A stretch of 34,079 bases of DNA from Fimbriiglobus sp. (lineage in GTDB: Bacteria > Planctomycetota > Planctomycetia > Gemmatales > Gemmataceae), in NCBI GenBank assembly GCA_022841795.1, contig JALHQU010000049.1, positions 1 to 34,079 on the forward strand, written 5' to 3'. The position numbers and the translations under genes are program-made. Below, piece after piece: positions 15,983 to 23,118 of this stretch. The notes under the pieces are model-generated. The model searched no databases. It had not been told where the DNA came from and saw only the letters and a list, made by a program, of their open reading frames with translations. Numbering within the stretch: the first letter of the stretch is position 1; each line of letters begins with the position of its first letter.

Positions 15983-16411
15983 CTACTCGTCCAGCATCTG
16001 AATTCGCTTCACATGCCGGCCGGCGTCGAACGGCGTGTCCAGCCACGCCCGCACGATCGCCTCTGCCTCGGCCTCGCTGGTCAACCGCGCCCCCAGGCTG
16101 ATGACGTTGGCGTCGTTGTGCCGGCGGGCCAACTCCGCCACCTGCACGCTCCAGCACAGGGCGCACCGCACCCCCCGCACCCGGTTGGCGCACATCGCCT
16201 CGCCGTTCCCCGACCCGCCGAGCACGATGCCGCGGTCACATTCCCCGCGGGCCACCGCCTCCGCCGCCGGCCGCACGAACACCGGGTAATCCACCGACTC
16301 TTCCGACGAGGTGCCGAAGTCCACGCACTCGTGCCCGAGGGACGTGAGCAGCCGCTTCAGGTGTTCCTTCAGCCGGAACCCGGCGTGGTCGGTGCCGAGG
16401 GCGATGCGCAT
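15983..16411 (-). CDS. rpiB: Ribose-5-phosphate isomerase B
   Basis: 142 residues, the normal RpiB length. The enzyme interconverts ribulose 5-phosphate and ribose 5-phosphate in the pentose phosphate pathway. Motifs seen are ALGTDHAGFRLKEHL (phosphate/ring binding), DYPVFVRPAAEAVARGECDRGIVLGGSGNGEAMCANRV, and ARRHNDANVISLGAR. The GGSGNGE form matches the mycobacterial type of RpiB, where the catalytic base is a Glu in this loop instead of the Cys of the E. coli GTGIG type; this reading is from family knowledge. A TATGAT box on the minus strand about 30 nt before the ATG could be a -10. The gene stands alone on its strand, 73 bp upstream of the propeller gene. Confidence 0.93.
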   Translation of the reverse strand: MRIALGTDHAGFRLKEHLKRLLTSLGHECVDFGTSSEESVDYPVFVRPAAEAVARGECDRGIVLGGSGNGEAMCANRVRGVRCALCWSVQVAELARRHNDANVISLGARLTSEAEAEAIVRAWLDTPFDAGRHVKRIQMLDE

Positions 16412-16459
16412 GGCGGGTCGGGGTTGGAGAGGGGGCAGCGGTTATCATACCCGGCCTCT

Positions 16460-16530
16460 GTCGAGCGGAGACCCGTCAGGGTCCCGAGTTCCGACGACAA
16501 ACTCGGGCCGCTCACGCGGCTCCGCTCGAC
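16460..16530. repeat. Palindromic intergenic element
   Basis: The outer arms at 16460-16470 and 16520-16530 (GTCGAGCGGAG/CTCCGCTCGAC) and inner arms at 16483-16490 and 16500-16507 (CCCGAGTT/AACTCGGG) form a nested structure. It ends 1 bp before the stop codon of the DcuC-like gene. Confidence 0.75.
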
Positions 16531-16531
16531 A

Positions 16532-17938
16532 CTACACCACCCCGGCCATCCGCAGGGCGATCACCGCGGCCAGGCCGACCATGAGCGGGACGGCCACCCG
16601 CCCGGCCAGCGTCCACGGGTTGGTGTCGGTCAGCTTGCCGCACATCATCGCCACCGCCGCCACCGGCGACATGGTCCGCCCGGCCGCCGACCCGACCGAC
16701 ACCAGCGCGCCCACGTCGTTCGGGTTCTGCTCCAGTGCGATCGCCGGGTCGTGGAAGAACCCGTACAGGCTCTGCGTGCTGGCCATGCCCGACCCGCTCA
16801 CCGCGGCGAACAGCCACGGCACCAGCACCGCCAGCGGGGTGAGCAGCCGCGGCTCGGCCTGGATGAACTCGCCCAGCACCTTCGCCAATCCCACCGCCTC
16901 GATCCCCTTGCCGAAGCAGTTCGCCACCACGATCAGGCTGATGATGTTGGTGAACCCGTACCCGGCGCCCTCGAAGAACGCCTTCGCGCACCCGCCGGCC
17001 GTCCGCGGCACCGCCGCGGCGGCCACCACCACCCCGATGAGCATGGCCAGCCCGATGGTCCGCCCGCTCACCACCTTCTTCGGCAGCGGCATCTCCTCCG
17101 ATGCCACCGCCAGCCACTCGTCCGGGATGTGGATGACGCCGAACGGCGGGCCGGAGAGGAGGAGGAGGACGAGCGGCACGAGCGGGACGAGGGCTTTGAG
17201 GGGGTTCACCCGCTCTTCGCCGCGACCTCCGGGAGCGGCCGAGCTACCACCGCTCCCGGAGGTCGCGGCGAAGAGTTCTTTCTCCCCCTCTCCGCTTCGG
17301 GGAGGGGGTTGGGGGGTGGGGTCCTTCTTGCCTTCCCACCACCGGCTCATCCCCCAGAACGCCACCCCGCTCACCGCCAGCATCGGGAACACCACCCACG
17401 GCAGGTGTTCGCGGGCCAGCGTCGCCGTCGGCACGTCCGTCTTCTTGCTCACCGTGTTCAGCTCCGGCGCACCGGGGTTGAACAGTTCCCCGCCGACCGA
17501 CGCCCCGAGCAGCAGCGTCGCCCCGATCGTCGCCGCCGAGAACCCGGCCGCCCGCATGAGCGGCACCACCACCGCCCCCAAGCACACCGCCACGCTCGTC
17601 TGGCTGATGATCGGCACGTTCACGATGAACCCGACCAGGATCACCCCCGGCACCATCAGGACCCGCACCCGCCGCACCGGGGCGACCAGCAGCCGCACCA
17701 GTTGGTCGTCGCACCCGGTGTGCTTGAGCACGTACGCGAACCCCATGGCCGTGCAGATGGGGATGACGAACTTCTCGCTGCTGAACGTGTTCAGGAACTC
17801 GCGGACGACCATCGCCGGCTGGCCGGCGAGCAGGCCGAGCACCAGGGCGGCGGCGGACAGCACGATCCGCACGTCGAACCCGCGGGCGGTACACACCGCC
17901 GCCGCCACGATCACCGCCACCGCCGCGAGGGTCAGCAT
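16532..17938 (-). CDS. DcuC-like C4-dicarboxylate/anion carrier with repeat insert
   Basis: 468 residues, an integral membrane carrier with about 11-12 hydrophobic segments in two halves. Recognisable blocks are IPICTAMGFAYVLKHTGCDDQLVRLL, NVPIISQTSVAVCLG, GASVGGELFNPGAPELN, and in the second half IISLIVVANCFGKGIEAVGLAK, WLFAAVSGSGMASTQS and GSAAGRTMSPVAAV. These fit the DcuC/AbgT-like ion transporter families, which move C4-dicarboxylates; the substrate is inferred. Between the halves, after WWEGKK, lies a Pro/Gly/Ser-rich loop of about 40 residues (PTPQPPPRSGEGEK to GGRGEERV) that is encoded by palindromic repeat DNA at 17210-17320. The frame is intact. It is divergent from the small membrane protein gene. 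Confidence 0.8.
   Translation of the reverse strand: MLTLAAVAVIVAAAVCTARGFDVRIVLSAAALVLGLLAGQPAMVVREFLNTFSSEKFVIPICTAMGFAYVLKHTGCDDQLVRLLVAPVRRVRVLMVPGVILVGFIVNVPIISQTSVAVCLGAVVVPLMRAAGFSAATIGATLLLGASVGGELFNPGAPELNTVSKKTDVPTATLAREHLPWVVFPMLAVSGVAFWGMSRWWEGKKDPTPQPPPRSGEGEKELFAATSGSGGSSAAPGGRGEERVNPLKALVPLVPLVLLLLSGPPFGVIHIPDEWLAVASEEMPLPKKVVSGRTIGLAMLIGVVVAAAAVPRTAGGCAKAFFEGAGYGFTNIISLIVVANCFGKGIEAVGLAKVLGEFIQAEPRLLTPLAVLVPWLFAAVSGSGMASTQSLYGFFHDPAIALEQNPNDVGALVSVGSAAGRTMSPVAAVAMMCGKLTDTNPWTLAGRVAVPLMVGLAAVIALRMAGVV
17210..17320. repeat. Palindromic repeat inside the DcuC-like gene
   Basis: A perfect 26-bp inverted repeat (17210-17235 and 17247-17272, core CGCCGCGACCTCCGGGAGCG) abuts a 42-bp segment (17279-17320). 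That segment differs at one base from an arm of the element at 19134-19225. Its partner arm is absent here, so this is a composite or half element. It is translated as part of the carrier's central loop. Confidence 0.9.
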
Positions 17939-18116
17939 GGGCGTTCCTTCCGGATGGGAAGACTGTGCCGGTTGTCGCGCTTCGGCCGGGCGTGCCGGGA
18001 ATGCCGGACGCCCGCCGTGCGGGTTCGGTTTTCCACTTCGTCCGCCTCAAGTCAAGCGGCATCCGCCCGGTTGTGAGGAATAGTTGCCGAAACTGCGCCC
18101 GCTCCGGGGACGTGTG

Positions 18117-18296
18117 ATGACGAACGACTCGAAGCTCGGCCTGCTGGCCGGGGTGGCGGCGGTGATGTTGATCGCGGTGGTGTACTACCAGAAAGGCCCC
18201 GGCACGCTGTCGGCCGACCCGCCGAAGCAGCCGGGGCGGGTGACCATCGCCCCGCCGCAGATGGCCGCGAACACGCCGGCGGAACCGGCTCGGTAG
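18117..18296 (+). CDS. Small single-pass membrane protein
   Basis: 59 residues from ATG 18117 (MTNDSKLGLLAGVAAVMLIAVVYYQK), with one hydrophobic helix at about residues 8-24. A short Pro/Ala-rich tail follows (DPPKQPGRVTIAPPQMAANTPAEPAR). The orientation should place the tail outside the cytoplasm. An in-frame TTG at 18084 would add 11 basic residues and is less likely. I recognise the N-terminal pattern as a recurrent tiny planctomycete membrane protein, but know no function. GC3 is high, as in a real gene. It is divergent from the DcuC-like gene and converges on the SMP-30-like gene across a palindrome. The 178 bp before it hold no other gene. Confidence 0.65.
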   Translation: MTNDSKLGLLAGVAAVMLIAVVYYQKGPGTLSADPPKQPGRVTIAPPQMAANTPAEPAR

Positions 18297-18298
18297 TG

Positions 18299-18354
18299 TA
18301 GTAGGCACACTCCGTGTGCCGTCACTCAGAACGGCACACGGAGTGTGCCTACTA
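18299..18354. repeat. Palindromic element between convergent stops
   Basis: Perfect 24-bp arms at 18299-18322 and 18331-18354 (core GGCACACTCCGTGTGCC, itself partly palindromic) surround an 8-nt loop. It starts 2 bp after one stop codon and ends 1 bp before the other, which suits a two-way transcript end. Confidence 0.9.
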
Positions 18355-18355
18355 C

Positions 18356-19384
18356 TTACAAGACGACCACCTCCGCCGCCGACACACCCGTCAAATCCGT
18401 ATCCGCGATGAACAGGCAGCCGGCGTTCGCGCACTTCGCTCGCAGTTCCGCCGGCATCCCCTCGTCCGCTGTCGTCAGGATCAGCTTTACCCCGTCCGGC
18501 CGTTGGATCAGCAGCGGGCACGTCACCCGCGGGGAGCCGGGGGTGTGCCACTCGTGCAGCACCTCGCCGGTGCCCAGGCGGTAGCGGACCGCCCGCCCCG
18601 CGTAGGCAAAGCGCGGGTTGTAGAAGGCGATGACGACGGTGCCGTCGCCGGCGTCGCACATGCCGTCCGGGAAGTCGTCGCGGTGCTGCAAATCTAGGGC
18701 GATGCCCTCGGCCGCGATCGTCCGGTTCGCCACGTCCAGCCGGTACTTCGTCACCACCTTCCGCGGGGTGTCGATGTCGTACAGCGTCCGCCCGCCGGCC
18801 GCGAACACCTTCCCGTTCGAACACGTCTGCCCGTCGGCCAGCACCGTGATCTGGTTATCGTCGAGGGTGAACAGGTACAGGTGGGCGATCGGGTCGGCGA
18901 ACTGCACGTCCTTCGTGCCGAACACGATCGCTCGCCCGCCGGGGACGATCTCGCCGTCGTTGATGATCGTCCGCGGGTGGGTGTCCGGGAGGGCGGCGAG
19001 CGGGGTCCAGTCGGCGGTGGTCAGGTCGAACAGCCCGACCACCTTGTCGCACCCGGCGAGGACGAGGTTCGGGTTCGACGTGGGGAACACGAAGCCGGGG
19101 CGGGCCGGCATCGGGTGGCGGGTGTGAATCGGAGACCCCACCCCCCAACCCCCTCCCCGAGGCGGAGAGGGGGAGTTGGTTTTCTCCCCCTCTCCGCCTC
19201 GGGGAGGGGGTTGGGGGGTGGGGTCTTCAAACCGCAGCGTATGCACATCCCCCGTGGTCGCGTCCGGCCCCGTTTGGATGTTGACCCACAAAATCCCATC
19301 ACCTTGCGCCCGCGGCCCTTCCGGCAGAAACCGATCGGCGGCGGCGGGCGGGGTGAACCAGACGCTGGCGGCGCGGGGGGTCAT
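18356..19384 (-). CDS. SMP-30/gluconolactonase-like protein with repeat insert
   Basis: 342 residues with no signal peptide. A six-bladed SMP-30/LRE-type propeller is suggested by RFLPEGPR with GILWVNIQTG (first metal ligand Glu), TIINDGEIVPGGRAIVFGTKD (Asn-Asp block), FPDGMCDAGDGTVVIAFYN (Asp block) and a VTCPLLIQRPDGVKLILTT ending. The family hydrolyses lactones of sugar acids with a divalent metal. The identification is good, but the substrate is unknown. Between the first and second strands (after VHTLRFE) is an insert of about 32 residues (DPTPQPPPRGGEGEK to GGGWGVGS) encoded by the perfect palindrome at 19134-19225. The gene is divergent from the SDR gene, with only 40 bp between starts. 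Confidence 0.8.
   Translation of the reverse strand: MTPRAASVWFTPPAAADRFLPEGPRAQGDGILWVNIQTGPDATTGDVHTLRFEDPTPQPPPRGGEGEKTNSPSPPRGGGWGVGSPIHTRHPMPARPGFVFPTSNPNLVLAGCDKVVGLFDLTTADWTPLAALPDTHPRTIINDGEIVPGGRAIVFGTKDVQFADPIAHLYLFTLDDNQITVLADGQTCSNGKVFAAGGRTLYDIDTPRKVVTKYRLDVANRTIAAEGIALDLQHRDDFPDGMCDAGDGTVVIAFYNPRFAYAGRAVRYRLGTGEVLHEWHTPGSPRVTCPLLIQRPDGVKLILTTADEGMPAELRAKCANAGCLFIADTDLTGVSAAEVVVL
19134..19225. repeat. Perfect 42-bp palindrome inside the SMP-30-like gene
   Basis: Arms at 19134-19175 and 19184-19225 are exact reverse complements, with an 8-nt loop TTGGTTTT. The arms contain CCCCACCCCCC, CCCCTCCCC and GAGGCGGAGAGG blocks. One arm recurs at 17279-17320 with a single mismatch. Confidence 0.95.
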
Positions 19385-19424
19385 GCGGCTATCCTATCAG
19401 CACGCACACGGAGGAGGGGCGGTC

Positions 19425-20234
19425 ATGCTCCGCGGGAAACGGGCACTGGTGACGGGCAGCAGCCGGGGGATCGGGCTGGCGGTGGCGCGGGCGCTGGCCG
19501 GAAACGGGGCGGAGGTGGTACTCACCGCCGAGCAGCCGGTGGAGGAGTGCCTGGACGTGGCCGACGTGCTGGCCGAGTACCCGGACCACGCCCGCTACCT
19601 GCAGGCCGACTTGACGGTGGAGGGCGAGGCCGAACACCTGGTCGGGGCGGCGTGGGGGCGGATGGGCGGGATCGACGTGCTGGTGAACAACGTGGGCACG
19701 TTCCGCGAGCCGCCGTTCCTGAAGCTGACGCGGGACGACTTCGACGCCACCTTCGGGCTGAACGTGTGGACGGCGGTGGCCGTCACCCAGGCGGTGGTGC
19801 GGCGGGCCAAGGCCGCCGGCCGCGGCGGGCGGATCCTGTTCACCACCAGCCTGAACGGCACCCGTAGCGAGCCGGCGCACACCCTGTACGACGCCAGCAA
19901 GGGGGCGGTCAACGCCCTCACCCGCCAACTGGCGGTTGAACTCGCCCCGCTCGGGTTCACCACCGCCGCCGTCGCCCCCGGCCTGGTGGAAACGCCGCTC
20001 ACCGACTTCGGGCTGGCGTCGTCGCCGTGGGAGCGGCAGCAGGTGATCGACCAGATCCCAATCCGCCGGATCGCCACCGTCGAGGACGTGGCCGACTGGT
20101 TCGTGTTCCTGGCGTCGGACGCGGCGTGCTACGCCACCGGCATCGTCATCCCGGTGGACGGCGGGCTGGACGCCCAGCAGATGAGCGCCCGCCCGGTGAC
20201 GGACGCCGAGCGCGGGCTGGCGGCCGTCGGGTAA
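19425..20234 (+). CDS. Short-chain dehydrogenase/reductase
   Basis: 269 residues from ATG 19425, preceded by GGAGGAGGGG, which sets the start. It is a classical SDR: nucleotide-binding TGSSRGIG (10-17), DVLVNNVGTF, catalytic Ser142 in TTSLNG and the YxxxK pair Tyr155/Lys159 (YDASK). The tail is VAPGLVETPL and the usual end IPVDGGLDA. It should catalyse NAD(P)-dependent oxidation or reduction of an alcohol or carbonyl; the substrate is unknown. It is divergent from the SMP-30-like gene, which also belongs to sugar-lactone metabolism, so a shared promoter region and a joint role in sugar oxidation are possible. Confidence 0.92.
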   Translation: MLRGKRALVTGSSRGIGLAVARALAGNGAEVVLTAEQPVEECLDVADVLAEYPDHARYLQADLTVEGEAEHLVGAAWGRMGGIDVLVNNVGTFREPPFLKLTRDDFDATFGLNVWTAVAVTQAVVRRAKAAGRGGRILFTTSLNGTRSEPAHTLYDASKGAVNALTRQLAVELAPLGFTTAAVAPGLVETPLTDFGLASSPWERQQVIDQIPIRRIATVEDVADWFVFLASDAACYATGIVIPVDGGLDAQQMSARPVTDAERGLAAVG

Positions 20235-20263
20235 CCGCCTCGACCGAACCCCAGGTGAATCCG

Positions 20264-20336
20264 GCCGGGGGTTGGAGTTCACGCTTCAGCGAAAGAAAAG
20301 TTCACTCACGCTGAAGCGTGAACTCCAACCCCCGGC
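20264..20336. repeat. Palindromic element between convergent genes
   Basis: Perfect 28-bp arms at 20264-20291 and 20309-20336 (core GGAGTTCACGCTTCAGCG) surround a 17-nt A-rich loop. It lies between the SDR stop and the pssA stop. Confidence 0.92.
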
Positions 20337-20357
20337 AGTAGTATCCCAGCTCCCGTG

Positions 20358-21272
20358 TTAGTGCGCCTCGGGCGGCTCCGCCGGCGGGCGGTGCGGGTCG
20401 TCGGCCCGCACCGTCTTCTTGCCGGGGGCGAAGTGCGGCGACCGGGGCGGCGGAACGGGGTCGTCGGCCGGCGGGCGGCCGGTGAACCACGGCCAGATGT
20501 GCCGCACCCAGGCGGCCCGCAGCGGGGTGGCGAACGCGTACCAGCACGTCAAGAACGGGGCGGCCACCCGCGGCACGGCCACGATCACCGCCAGCATGAA
20601 CACCAGCCGCACCACCGCCGGGCCGGACCGCCGCCCGCGGGCCAGGAAGTGCCGCGAGTAGTTCACCTTCGACACCATCAGCCCGGCCACCGCCACCGCC
20701 ACCACCGGCAGGATGCGGACGGCCGCCCAGTCGATCCACTCGCCCACCCGCTCGCCCGCCTGCCCGCCGTCGGTGTCCAGCAGGGCCGGGCCGAACGCCA
20801 TCATCGGGAACGACGCCACCACCCCGGCGGCGGCCGGCGACGGCAGGCCGGTGAACCCCTTCGCGCGGGCGGGGTCGCCGATGTTCACGTTGTACCGGGC
20901 CAGCCGCAGCACCACGCACGCCACGTACACCGCCCCGGCCGTCCACAGCACCCGCGGGTGGTACCCGACCGGCTGGGAGAACTGGAGCATCAGGAGCGCC
21001 GGGGCGGCGCCGAAGCTGATGGCGTCGCACAGCGAGTCGAGCTGGGCGCCGAACTCGGTCGTCTGCTTGGTCCACCGGGCGGCGGCCCCGTCGAACGCGT
21101 CGAACACCATGGCCAGGAAGATGAGGCAGGCGGCGGCGAACAGGGACGACTCGCGGGTGTACCCGGCCCACTGGGCGGCGAGCGCGATCGCCCCGAACCC
21201 GCACACCGCGTTCCCCAGGGTGAGGGCGGTGGGCAGGACGGCGAACAGCCTGATCTTATCGCGGCGGTTGAT
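20358..21272 (-). CDS. pssA: Phosphatidylserine synthase (CDP-diacylglycerol-serine transferase)
   Basis: 304 residues if started at ATC 21272. The CDP-alcohol phosphotransferase motif is complete: D61-G-x2-A65-R66-x8-G75-x3-D79-x3-D83. Six or so membrane segments follow, then a hydrophilic Pro-rich tail. It makes phosphatidylserine from CDP-diacylglycerol and serine in the inner membrane. The family N-terminus (LPTALTLGNAVCGF) lies upstream of the first GTG (21206), and no ATG, GTG or TTG is in frame there after the upstream stop. A perfect GGAGGT 5 nt before ATC 21272 marks that rare codon as the probable start. It overlaps psd by 17 bp. It works with psd and the methyltransferase upstream. 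Confidence 0.88.
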   Translation of the reverse strand: MNRRDKIRLFAVLPTALTLGNAVCGFGAIALAAQWAGYTRESSLFAAACLIFLAMVFDAFDGAAARWTKQTTEFGAQLDSLCDAISFGAAPALLMLQFSQPVGYHPRVLWTAGAVYVACVVLRLARYNVNIGDPARAKGFTGLPSPAAAGVVASFPMMAFGPALLDTDGGQAGERVGEWIDWAAVRILPVVAVAVAGLMVSKVNYSRHFLARGRRSGPAVVRLVFMLAVIVAVPRVAAPFLTCWYAFATPLRAAWVRHIWPWFTGRPPADDPVPPPRSPHFAPGKKTVRADDPHRPPAEPPEAH

Positions 21273-22293
21273 GGCTCACCTCCGGCATCGTCGCCCCGGC
21301 GTCGGCGAACGCGGCGAACACCGTCGCCCCGGCCTGCACCTTGTCGCCCACCTTCACCCGCACGCTCAGCCCGGCCGTCCGCGGCAGCACCAGTTCCGTC
21401 CGCGAGCCGAACTTGATCATGCCGAACCGCTCGCCGCGGGCCAGCCGGTCGCCCGGCCGCACCCCGCACACGATGCGGCGGGCGATCGCCCCGGCGATCT
21501 GCCGGATCACGTACCGGCGGTGGGCCGGGCCGTCCCCCTGGAACCGCACCGTCATCCGCTCGTTCTCCCGCGCCGACGCCGGCCGCAGGGCGTTCAGGAA
21601 CTTCCCCCGCCGGTACTCGATGCCGATCACCCGCCCGCCGGCCGGCGCCCGGTTCACATGCACGTTGAAGATCGACAGGAAGATGCCGATCTCCACCGCC
21701 GGGCCGACGAACGGGTCGTCCACCTCCTCGATGGACACCACCAGCCCGTCGGCCGGGGCGACCACCAGCCCCGGTTCGGCCGGCACCGCCCGGTGCGGGT
21801 CGCGGAAGAACCACACGATCAGCCCGCCGATCACCACCAGCGCCAACACCACCACCCACCCGACCACCGCCAGCCAGCCGGGGACCGCGACCAAGGATAG
21901 CACGCCCGCCAGCGCCGCGGCCGGGCCGAACGTGAGGGCGGAGAACGCGAACAGCTCGGCCAGCCCCCAGCGGGCGAACGGGATGCGGTCCCGCCAGCGG
22001 AACGGGTCGTCGGCCGGGTCCCAGTGGTACCCGCCCTGGTTGCGGAAGAACTTCACGTCCCGCGGGTCGAGGACCGGGTGCGGGCAGCCGTTGAAGTCGC
22101 CCTTGCGGAGCGTCTCCATCCGCTTCACATAGCCGGGGCGGAACGTCCGCAGCCAGAACCGCCGCAAGCCCCCCCACGCCAGTTCGAGTTGGTACACCAC
22201 CCCGCCGCCGGGCTGGACGGACCGCACCTGGGGGTCCATCGGCTCGGGCGGCAGAGCGGCGGGCGGCGAGACGGGGTCGGTCGTGGGGGTCAT
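21256..22293 (-). CDS. psd: Phosphatidylserine decarboxylase with N-terminal extension
   Basis: 345 residues from ATG 22293. The C-terminal 215 residues are the decarboxylase: IVWFFRDPHRAVP, VVAPADGLVVSIEEV, IFLSIFNVHVNRAPAGG, YRRGKFLNA, NERMTVRF, and the self-cleavage site FGSRTEL (Gly296-Ser297) that yields the pyruvoyl group. It converts phosphatidylserine to phosphatidylethanolamine at the membrane. Ahead of this is a region of about 110 residues (YQLELAWGGLRRFWLRTFRPGYVKRM, CPHPVLDPRDVKFFRNQGGYHW) that the short-form enzyme does not need, followed by two hydrophobic helices (about 115-160). The role of the extension is unknown. The frame is open to 22407, but that part looks non-coding. 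No clear Shine-Dalgarno is seen, so the exact start is uncertain. Confidence 0.9.
   Translation of the reverse strand: MTPTTDPVSPPAALPPEPMDPQVRSVQPGGGVVYQLELAWGGLRRFWLRTFRPGYVKRMETLRKGDFNGCPHPVLDPRDVKFFRNQGGYHWDPADDPFRWRDRIPFARWGLAELFAFSALTFGPAAALAGVLSLVAVPGWLAVVGWVVVLALVVIGGLIVWFFRDPHRAVPAEPGLVVAPADGLVVSIEEVDDPFVGPAVEIGIFLSIFNVHVNRAPAGGRVIGIEYRRGKFLNALRPASARENERMTVRFQGDGPAHRRYVIRQIAGAIARRIVCGVRPGDRLARGERFGMIKFGSRTELVLPRTAGLSVRVKVGDKVQAGATVFAAFADAGATMPEVSHQPPR
21278..21283 (-). promoter_or_regulatory. Shine-Dalgarno site for pssA, before an ATC codon
   Basis: GGAGGT on the minus strand lies inside the end of psd, 5 nt before ATC 21272. It is the strongest ribosome-binding site near the pssA N-terminus and decides the start proposed above. 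Confidence 0.6.
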
Positions 22294-22429
22294 TCGGGTA
22301 TCAAGAGTGTCAGAAGGCGGCCGGGGCGGGTGCCCATAACCCCTGTTTTTCAGAAAGGGGATCAAGAAGATCACTTCGCGCCCCACACCCGCGTCGGTCG
22401 GCGACACCGGGTTTCCGGAATGTCTGGGT

Positions 22430-22996
22430 TCAACTCCGCACGAACGTGAGCACGTTTGCCGGCGGGACGTTCAGCCACACTTTCCGCGACGGCCGCCGCT
22501 CGAACCCCGGGGTGGCGAACCGACGCCACGCCCGCACCGAGTAGGTGAACTGCACGTACCGGCGGCCGGGCGGCAGCACCGCTGCCACGGATGCCAGCAC
22601 CCGTTCGGGCAGGTCGCCGGGCAGCGACAGCAGCGGCAGCCCGCTCACCACCGCCGCCACGTCGTCCGGCTCCAGGTTGCGGGCGGCGAGCAGGGCGGGC
22701 AACTCGGACGCGCACCCGCGGACCACCTCGGCGGTCGGCGGGGCGGTGGCGGCCAGCCGGTCGGCGAACGTCGGGTTCACCTCCACCGCCAGCAGCCGGG
22801 CGTGCGGGTAGCGGGCGGCCAGCGCGCGGGTGAACACCCCGGTGCCGGGGCCGAGTTCGAGGATCACCTGGCCGGGGGCCACGTCGCCGACGGCGTCCAC
22901 CATCCCGCGGGTGAGGCCGCGGCTGCTCGGCACGACGGCGCCGGTGGTCCGCCAGCGGCGGGCCATCTGCCCGAGGAACAGCAGGGTGTCGCGCAT
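22430..22996 (-). CDS. Phospholipid N-methyltransferase (PmtA-like)
   Basis: 188 residues, a class I SAM-dependent methyltransferase. Seen are the PmtA-type N-terminus (RRWRTTGAVVPSSRGLTRGM), motif I ILELGPGTGVFTRAL, motif II LLAVEVNPTFADRL, and VVSGLPLLSLP followed by GRRYVQFTYS. These features match bacterial phosphatidylethanolamine N-methyltransferases, which make phosphatidylcholine in up to three steps. The location directly upstream of psd and pssA on the same strand, 136 bp before psd, strongly supports a phospholipid substrate. Some planctomycetes also make methylated ornithine or PE derivatives, so the final product is inferred. Confidence 0.82.
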   Translation of the reverse strand: MRDTLLFLGQMARRWRTTGAVVPSSRGLTRGMVDAVGDVAPGQVILELGPGTGVFTRALAARYPHARLLAVEVNPTFADRLAATAPPTAEVVRGCASELPALLAARNLEPDDVAAVVSGLPLLSLPGDLPERVLASVAAVLPPGRRYVQFTYSVRAWRRFATPGFERRPSRKVWLNVPPANVLTFVRS

Positions 22997-23012
22997 TCGG
23001 CTCCGGGGTTAG

Positions 23013-23087
23013 GTCGGGAGTGTAGCCCGCACACTCCGGGTGCGGTTCTGGCTTCCGCACCCGGAATGTGCGGGCTACACTCCCGAC
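23013..23087. repeat. Palindromic intergenic element
   Basis: 33-bp arms at 23013-23045 and 23055-23087 match at 32 positions (core TGTAGCCCGCACACTCCGGG). It shares the CACACTCCG core with the element at 18299-18354. It lies between the stop of the giant modular gene and the start of the methyltransferase gene. Confidence 0.88.
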
Positions 23088-23118
23088 GGAAGAAATGTAC
23101 GCCCGCGGCTGGATACCG

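Noticed and set aside
15950-18076. Long plus-strand open frames over rpiB and the DcuC-like gene
   Set aside because: They run through palindromes and several unrelated genes with His/Arg/Pro-rich shadow composition.
22294-22407. Earlier ATG for psd
   Set aside because: The added residues look like translated intergenic DNA, and no Shine-Dalgarno supports it.
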